From an uncultured Lachnospiraceae bacterium (GTDB lineage Bacteria > Bacillota > Clostridia > Lachnospirales > Lachnospiraceae), in assembly GCA_934370915.1 (NCBI GenBank), contig CAKRNI010000075.1, positions 1 to 11,211 of the forward strand: a stretch of 11,211 nt of DNA. The letters are read 5' to 3'. The number at the start of each line of letters is the position of its first letter. The first letter of the stretch is position 1. This document shows, piece after piece, positions 6,671-11,211 of the stretch. Both the position numbers and the translations under genes were made by a program. The notes below the pieces were generated by a model that was not told where the DNA came from, made no database searches, and saw nothing but the letters and a program-made list of their open reading frames with translations.

Positions 6671-8014
6671 TTACTGTTGAGCTGTTTCGGATTCTGTCAC
6701 GGCAGATGTTTCTCCACTATCCGAACCGGCCCCGCCTTCACTCGAAACTTCCGCTGCCACAGCGCTGCTTCCGTCCACGGAAAGTCCCTCTAAATGGTAC
6801 TTATTTGCCGCACTCCACAGCATCCATTCCTCGTATCCGGCATCCTGAACGGCACGGACTTCCTCCGCGACCTCAGCGGCACCGTAGGTGATATAATTTC
6901 CTTCTCCGAGATATGTCGCCGTAAAGTCCTGAAGCCATGGGCGGACGATGGCCTGACGACTTTCATGATTGTCGGCTCTCGACGCGTCAAGCAGTACCTT
7001 CCCTGATTTCTGAAGTGCGCCGAAGATCGTCTTATATGGTTCCGTATCCGGATGCTCCAGTCCAAAGTTCCCGGAGCTGTAGTGGGACGGATAGATCATC
7101 GGACAGATATAGTCCAGAATTTTCGCCATCTCCGTATAGCTCTGTCCGACAGAATCGGAATCCACACCGCTTCCAATGATCGTTCCGAATACATCCGCCG
7201 AGACAAAAAGTCCCTGAGACGCAAGATTCTCATATAAATAGTTCGTGCACTCCAGGATCGTGTCCGTCTTGGAACGTCCCTGAATCACCGCGTCATCGTA
7301 GACGACCTGCCCCGCCGATGCCTCGTTCGGAAAGCGCAGATAATCGAACTGTACCTCATCAAAACCGAGTTTTTCCGCCTCGGTTCCGACTTCCAGAAGG
7401 TAATCCCATACCTCCTGACGGTACGGATCTACCCAGGCCATTCCCTGACGGTCCCGGTAAAGGCTTCCGTCCGGCAAAGTCAGACTCCATTCCGGCTTCT
7501 TCTCCGCAAGATAGGAGTCCCTGAATGCCGCAACTCTCGCAATCACGTAGAGATCCTTCTCCTTCAGGCTTTCGATCAGTCCCTTCATGTCACGCACATA
7601 GGGGATACTGGCACCGATCTCATTCACAGTCACCGCATCCACCGGACATGTGATCCGGCCCTGATCCTCCTTAAAATCGATGACCACCGTGTTGATTCCC
7701 GCAGTCAGGGCACCGTCGAGGACACCGTTTAAGACCTCCTCGTTTCCGGCCACCGGTCCTGTAATATAGATTCCGCGGACCTTCTTCGCCTCGCGCCCCG
7801 GAAGCGCCGGATTTCTGGCATCCACGACCCGCACGGAGATCGTCTTATTCTTATCTTCCCCGGCGTTCTCAATCACCAGAACACCGCTGGTCTCACTGGC
7901 GCTCTCCGCCCCGGCTGTCGTCTCTGCCGCCTCTGTCTCCTCCGCTGCCGGCCTGCTGCATGCCGATAACAGCAGCAATCCCGCCATTGAGAACGCAAAT
8001 AGCATTTTTTTCAT
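6671..8014 (-). CDS. Putative glycoside hydrolase lipoprotein (DUF4015 / GHL family)
   Basis: The 447-residue protein starts with a lipoprotein signal peptide: KK, a hydrophobic core, and lipobox LSAC with Cys19. A Glu/Ala/Thr/Ser-rich spacer follows to about residue 45. The catalytic-like region (about 78-412) looks like a TIM barrel of the DUF4015 putative glycoside hydrolase family. Markers are RGIYITGP (80-87), DFKEDQG (113-119), YVIARVAAFRD (156-166), DEVQFDYLRFP (219-229), ADVFG (273-277), CPMIYPSHY (304-312) and EWMLWSAANKY (396-406). Acidic residues in the strand ends are candidates for catalysis, but the substrate is unknown. A low-complexity Ser/Gly/Glu tail covers about 414-447. 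The ATG follows an AAGGAAAG site. It is the first gene of the minus-strand run toward uvrC and would be anchored on the outer face of the membrane. Confidence 0.88.
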   Translation of the reverse strand: MKKMLFAFSMAGLLLLSACSRPAAEETEAAETTAGAESASETSGVLVIENAGEDKNKTISVRVVDARNPALPGREAKKVRGIYITGPVAGNEEVLNGVLDGALTAGINTVVIDFKEDQGRITCPVDAVTVNEIGASIPYVRDMKGLIESLKEKDLYVIARVAAFRDSYLAEKKPEWSLTLPDGSLYRDRQGMAWVDPYRQEVWDYLLEVGTEAEKLGFDEVQFDYLRFPNEASAGQVVYDDAVIQGRSKTDTILECTNYLYENLASQGLFVSADVFGTIIGSGVDSDSVGQSYTEMAKILDYICPMIYPSHYSSGNFGLEHPDTEPYKTIFGALQKSGKVLLDASRADNHESRQAIVRPWLQDFTATYLGEGNYITYGAAEVAEEVRAVQDAGYEEWMLWSAANKYHLEGLSVDGSSAVAAEVSSEGGAGSDSGETSAVTESETAQQ

Positions 8015-8180
8015 GTTCGCTCTTTCCTTCTGTCTATTTCAATCCACAGTCAGTATTCTGACAGTTCCTACGTCAAAGCTCCTCCTGCAGGCAGGCCTGC
8101 GCCGGACTTCCGACCTTTTGTCCCTGATATCATCATATCATAAGTATATGGATTTGGGAAAGAAAAATTAAAAAAACTAC

Positions 8181-8209
8181 TGTTCAAAATCGGTTTTTTG
8201 TTAGATAAT
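8181..8209 (+). promoter_or_regulatory. Candidate sigma-A promoter for DUF1846 and L,D-transpeptidase genes
   Basis: TGTTCA (8181-8186) and GATAAT (8204-8209; 5 of 6 to TATAAT) are separated by exactly 17 nt. An A-rich tract at about 8158-8177 just upstream could act as an UP element and compensate for the weak -35. The start site would be near 8216, leaving a leader of about 158 nt. Confidence 0.5.
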
Positions 8210-8215
8210 AGATAG

Positions 8216-8373
8216 ATGGGTACGAACGGCCATAAGAAGCCGCAGGTACGAAACAATTTTGGGAAATGATCCCGGCGTCCACCCCACAGCCTTTTTCAGA
8301 GAGACGTCTTCCCGGAAAATACCGTGATCGGATCATTTTCGTTTAATATGATGATTAAGAGGAGAACAAACAA
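8216..8373 (+). promoter_or_regulatory. Long leader of the DUF1846 gene with possible structure
   Basis: The inferred 5' leader holds a direct repeat GGTACGAA (first copy near 8219, second near 8245) flanking a small CGGC/GCCG stem. It also has an AGACGTCT palindrome near 8302-8309 and a nested hairpin at 8315-8340, with GAAAAT/ATTTTC outer arms, CCG/CGG inner arms and loop TGAT. The ribosome binding site AGAGGAG is at 8358-8364. It does not match a riboswitch class that I recognise. The extent depends on the promoter call. Confidence 0.3.
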
Positions 8374-9852
8374 ATGATCAAGCAGGGTTTCGACAACGAC
8401 AAATACCTCGCCATGCAGTCTGACCATATCCGTAAAAGAATCAGCAAATTCGGCGACAAATTATATCTGGAATTCGGCGGAAAGCTTTACGATGATTACC
8501 ATGCGTCCCGCGTACTTCCGGGCTTCGAGCCGGACAGCAAGCTCCGCATGCTCATGCAGCTGGCTGATCAGGCAGAGATCGTCATCGCGATCAATGCCGC
8601 TGATATCACAAAAAACAAGGTCCGCTATGATCTGGGCATTACATACGATCTGGATGTACTGCGCCTGATCCGTGTATTCACCGACCGTGGGCTTTACGTC
8701 AGCAGCGTCGTAATTACCCGCTATGTTGACACACCGGCGATCCAGCAGTTTAAGCACAAGTTGGAGAAGCTCGGCCTCAAGGTATACCGCCACTATGAGA
8801 TCGACGGCTATCCGAGCAATATTCCGCTCATCGTCAGCGATGAAGGCTACGGAAAAAATGATTATGTTGAGACAACACGCCCTCTCGTTGTCGTTACCGC
8901 GCCGGGACCGGGAAGCGGAAAAATGGCCACCTGCCTTTCCCAGCTCTACCATGAGAACAAGCGCGGCGTAAAGGCCGGATACGCGAAGTTTGAGACATTC
9001 CCGATCTGGAATCTGCCGTTAAAGCACCCGGTAAACTTAGCTTATGAAGCAGCTACTGCCGACTTAAACGACGTGAACATGATCGACCCGTTCCATCTCG
9101 AAGCCTACGGAAAGACCACCGTCAACTATAACCGTGACGTTGAGATTTATCCGGTCTTAAGCGCCATCTTCGAGGGAATCTTCGGCGAGTGCCCGTACAA
9201 GTCTCCGACCGATATGGGCGTCAACATGGCCGGTCTCTGCATCTTTGATGATGAGGCATGCCGCGAGGCTTCCTGTCAGGAGATCATCCGCCGCTACTAT
9301 CAGGCACTCGAGAAAGCCGTAAAGGACGATTCCAACAAAAACGAAGCTTACAAGATCGAGCTCATCATGAAGCAGGCCAGAATCACACCGGACAACCGCT
9401 CTGTTGTTCCGGCCGCCATCGCACTCGCAAAGGAAACAGGATCTCCGTCTGCCGCGATGGAGCTCCCGAACGGAAAGATCATTCTCGGAAAGACGAAAGA
9501 ACTCCTCGGCGCTTCCGCTGCTGTTCTCTTAAACGCAGTGAAAGAGCTTGGCGGGATCGACCACTCCATCGACCTGATCTCCCCGGAGTCCATCGCTCCG
9601 ATTCAGGAATTAAAGGTCCGTTACCTCGGCAGCGTCAACCCGAGACTGCACACCGATGAGGTTCTCATCGCCCTCTCCACCTGTGCCGCTACCGATGACA
9701 ACGCAAGGATCGCCTTAGAGCAGCTCCCGAAGCTCCGCGGCTGTCAGGTCCATACGACGGTCCTGCTGTCAAATGTGGATAAAAATATCTTTAAGAAGCT
9801 TGGCATCGATGTGACATGTGAACCGGTGCAGGAAGATAAGAAGATCGGGTAA
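8374..9852 (+). CDS. DUF1846 / UPF0371 family protein
   Basis: This 492-residue protein matches the UPF0371 (DUF1846) family over its whole length, including length (about 494 in streptococci). Recognisable blocks are YLEFGGKLYDDYHASRVLPG (31-50), IVIAINAADI (69-78), the P-loop-like APGPGSGKMATC (176-187), GYAKFETFPIWNLPLKHPVN (202-221), VNMIDPFHLEAYGKT (234-248), NYNRDVE (251-257), SPTDMGVNM (277-285) and NPRLHTDE (422-429). Structures exist for the family but no biochemical function is established. The Gly-rich P-loop-like motif suggests nucleotide or phosphate binding, which is inference. There is no signal peptide, so it is cytoplasmic. The ATG has an AGAGGAG site 9 nt upstream. The L,D-transpeptidase gene follows with no terminator between. 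Confidence 0.95.
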   Translation: MIKQGFDNDKYLAMQSDHIRKRISKFGDKLYLEFGGKLYDDYHASRVLPGFEPDSKLRMLMQLADQAEIVIAINAADITKNKVRYDLGITYDLDVLRLIRVFTDRGLYVSSVVITRYVDTPAIQQFKHKLEKLGLKVYRHYEIDGYPSNIPLIVSDEGYGKNDYVETTRPLVVVTAPGPGSGKMATCLSQLYHENKRGVKAGYAKFETFPIWNLPLKHPVNLAYEAATADLNDVNMIDPFHLEAYGKTTVNYNRDVEIYPVLSAIFEGIFGECPYKSPTDMGVNMAGLCIFDDEACREASCQEIIRRYYQALEKAVKDDSNKNEAYKIELIMKQARITPDNRSVVPAAIALAKETGSPSAAMELPNGKIILGKTKELLGASAAVLLNAVKELGGIDHSIDLISPESIAPIQELKVRYLGSVNPRLHTDEVLIALSTCAATDDNARIALEQLPKLRGCQVHTTVLLSNVDKNIFKKLGIDVTCEPVQEDKKIG

Positions 9853-9882
9853 ATAGCAATCTTACTCTTGGAGAATCAGACC

Positions 9883-10917
9883 ATGAATCAGAAATTAAGA
9901 CGTGTACTTTTCGCAGGTCTTGGCACTGCCTGCGCACTCATCCTCACAGATCCCGTCACGGCCTGCGCCGGAACATGGTCCAATCAGGATGGACCGAATC
10001 AGTGGAAATATTATACTGATGACACCACCTGTGCTGCGGATGGCTGGTACTGGATCGACGGTGATCAGGACGGTCTGGAGGAATGCTACTATTTCGACAA
10101 GGACGGGATGATGTTGGCAGATACACAGACGCCGGACGGATATGAGGTAAATGCCGACGGTCTCTGGACCGTAAGCGGTCTGATACAGAAACGTGAAGCA
10201 ACGGTTCAGAAGCTCTCCGCCGGGCTCAACGAGCAGGGAGAGGAGCTCGTCTATTGTGACGAGGGCGGGGAGCTTGCTGTAAACACATGGAAAAATGTTG
10301 ATGGAAACTGGTATTACTTTAATGAGGACGGACATGCCGTTAAGAGCTGGCAGTATATCGACGGGTTCAAGTTCTACTTTGATGAGAATACACATGTGAT
10401 GGCTCAGAGCCTGGATGGGATCTTATCTGCCCCTTCCTTCCAGATCGTTGTCGACCGCGCCCGCTGTCAGGTGACGGTCTATGCCCCGGACGGTGACAAC
10501 GGGTATATCATTCCTTACCGGACCTTTATCTGTTCGCCGGGAAAGAGCAGAACTCCGACCCCACTGGGAACCTTCCGTACCACAAACAAGTACCGCTGGC
10601 ATGCTTTCGGCGCAACCACATTTGCCCAGTACTGCACACGCCTCGGCAGCACCCATATTCTCTTCCACAGCATGCCCGGAAAAGGCACTACAATCTACAA
10701 TGTACCCGCTGCGGAATATAACAAGCTCGGTGAACCGGCGTCCCACGGCTGCATCCGCATGACCGTTGCCGGTGCAAAATGGCTCTATGATCACTGTGTG
10801 TCAGGCACAACGGTCACCGTTGGAGATAACCTCCCGGCTCCGTTTGACAAACCGGCAGCCATAAAGATTCCGGAAACCCAGAATTGGGATCCTACGGATC
10901 CGGAGGTTGGACAGTAA
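9883..10917 (+). CDS. Secreted L,D-transpeptidase with cell-wall-binding repeats
   Basis: The start ATG at 9883 is preferred over an in-frame TTG at 9868 because the GGAGA at 9870-9874 lies 8 nt upstream and the TTG has no site. This gives 344 residues. An N-terminal signal peptide (KLRR, then a hydrophobic core) probably ends at ACA-G after residue 29. Aromatic/Gly choline-binding-type repeats occur at about 54-96 and 136-173, with GWYWIDG, CYYFDKDG, GNWYYFNEDG and FKFYFDEN. The YkuD domain (about 185-315) has PTPLGTF, the His of ILFHSMP (His262), and the active-site SHGCIRM with Cys290 and Arg292. It should form 3-3 peptidoglycan cross-links, or attach proteins to the wall, outside the cell. 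It lies 30 bp after the DUF1846 gene and is probably cotranscribed. The C-terminal tail is short and Pro-rich. Confidence 0.94.
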   Translation: MNQKLRRVLFAGLGTACALILTDPVTACAGTWSNQDGPNQWKYYTDDTTCAADGWYWIDGDQDGLEECYYFDKDGMMLADTQTPDGYEVNADGLWTVSGLIQKREATVQKLSAGLNEQGEELVYCDEGGELAVNTWKNVDGNWYYFNEDGHAVKSWQYIDGFKFYFDENTHVMAQSLDGILSAPSFQIVVDRARCQVTVYAPDGDNGYIIPYRTFICSPGKSRTPTPLGTFRTTNKYRWHAFGATTFAQYCTRLGSTHILFHSMPGKGTTIYNVPAAEYNKLGEPASHGCIRMTVAGAKWLYDHCVSGTTVTVGDNLPAPFDKPAAIKIPETQNWDPTDPEVGQ

Positions 10918-10926
10918 TCGTTGATA

Positions 10927-11211
10927 TTATACCAGTGCGTCCTGCTTTTCCAGCCTTTCCCGAACACGCTCCGTTTCCACGCTTCCATCGACCGCCAGGC
11001 AGGCCGCTCCAACGCCTGCTGCATGTCCGGTCGCAAAGCAGGTTCCCATCACACGCACAGCCGCAAATGCGGCCTCGTCTGCTGAGATCATTCTGCCTGC
11101 CCCAAACAGATTTTTCACATTCTCCGACTGAAGCGCCCCGAGAGGAATGTCAAAATAGCTTCCCGACTTCACTTCCATATAAGTCGCCATCTTGTTGACA
11201 TCCCTGTGGAT
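10927..11211 (-). CDS. FAD-dependent oxidoreductase (C-terminal part)
   Basis: The reading frame is open to the window edge and ends at TAA 10927-10929; 94 residues are visible. An internal ATG at 11188-11190 is not the start, since the frame continues upstream (IHRDVNK before it) and the visible part matches a C-terminus. Residues such as YFDIPLGAL, VKNLFGAGRMISADEAAFAAVRVMGTC and ATGHAAGVGAACLA fit the C-terminal end of the FAD_oxidored (PF12831-type) family, where AGR-SAD and GxAAGxAA contact FAD. The substrate cannot be told. The gene converges on the L,D-transpeptidase gene with only 9 bp between stops and no clear terminator. Confidence 0.85.
   Translation of the reverse strand: MHRDVNKMATYMEVKSGSYFDIPLGALQSENVKNLFGAGRMISADEAAFAAVRVMGTCFATGHAAGVGAACLAVDGSVETERVRERLEKQDALV

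Larger units (their letters stand above)
8015..8373. promoter_or_regulatory. Divergent intergenic region between the lipoprotein and DUF1846 genes
   Basis: This 359-bp stretch has no credible gene. On the lipoprotein side there is an imperfect palindrome (8046-8065; GTCAG-TATT-CTGAC plus outer pairs) and a GC-rich inverted repeat, GCAGGC/GCCTGC, at 8087-8100. Candidate minus-strand -10 hexamers such as TATACT (revcomp of 8143-8148) lie in the AT-rich middle, but no good -35 accompanies them. The centre (about 8158-8180) is very A-rich and resembles an UP element for the plus-strand promoter. The remainder is the DUF1846 leader. Confidence 0.55.

Noticed and set aside
8068..8256. 62-residue minus-strand open frame in the divergent intergenic region
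   Set aside because: It would begin at a TTG with no ribosome binding site and lies across the AT-rich promoter zone; no resemblance to a known small protein.
9258..9659. 133-residue plus-strand open frame inside the DUF1846 gene
   Set aside because: Same-strand alternative frame, Arg-rich and without recognisable domains, while the DUF1846 frame is conserved over its full length.
9883..9975. Possible lipobox (VTAC, Cys28) in the L,D-transpeptidase signal peptide
   Set aside because: Asp and Pro at residues 23-24 break the usual lipobox context, and ACA-G fits signal peptidase I better.
10887..10901. GGATCC-TAC-GGATCC hairpin near the end of the L,D-transpeptidase gene, considered as a terminator
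   Set aside because: It lies inside the coding region and is not followed by a T-run on either strand.
1..11211. Scan for CRISPR arrays, tRNAs, rRNA and integrase or transposase genes
   Set aside because: No regularly spaced repeats, no cloverleaf-like segments and no recombinase motifs were found by eye.

Overview
The window looks like the chromosome of a low- to mid-GC Clostridia member, most likely a Lachnospiraceae relative. The reasons are strong GGAG-type ribosome binding sites, TTG as an occasional start codon, the run hprK-murB-rapZ-whiA-HPr/Crh-like gene, a type II MurB, and a cell-wall-repeat L,D-transpeptidase. No rRNA, tRNA, CRISPR array or intact mobile element is visible.

Layout. 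(a) 1-8014 is a co-oriented minus-strand block. Read in the direction of transcription it runs: putative glycoside hydrolase lipoprotein (6671-8014), DUF1653 protein (6039-6656), uvrC (4120-6042), a 279-bp regulatory gap, hprK (2911-3840), murB (2026-2895), a 96-bp gap, rapZ (1060-1929), whiA (98-1057), and the first 16 codons of an HPr/Crh-like gene (1-50). The three upstream genes are tightly packed; the DUF1653 stop overlaps the uvrC TTG start in TTGA. hprK appears to have its own promoter, and its leader contains several small hairpins. (b) 8015-8373 is a divergent intergenic region holding promoters for both sides and a long leader for the plus-strand genes. (c) 8374-10917 on the plus strand carries a DUF1846/UPF0371 protein followed 30 bp later by a secreted L,D-transpeptidase. 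(d) 10927-11211, minus strand and convergent, is the C-terminal end of an FAD-dependent oxidoreductase that continues past the window.

How the genes fit together. HprK, RapZ, WhiA and the Crh-like protein form the conserved Firmicutes cluster that links carbon status to cell-wall precursor supply and division. MurB supplies a committed peptidoglycan precursor step. The glmR/yvcK gene found between rapZ and whiA in Bacillus is absent here. UvrC is the nucleotide excision repair endonuclease. The L,D-transpeptidase acts on the wall outside the cell.

The most interesting points are these: the HPr-like protein has Glu where HPr has its phosphorylatable His15 (a Crh-type change) and shares a cluster with the HPr kinase; a perfect 24-bp palindrome and a hairpin-rich element lie upstream of hprK; and a structured-looking leader precedes the uncharacterised DUF1846 gene. 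I see no convincing novel defence or mobile system, and most of the window is ordinary core genome.
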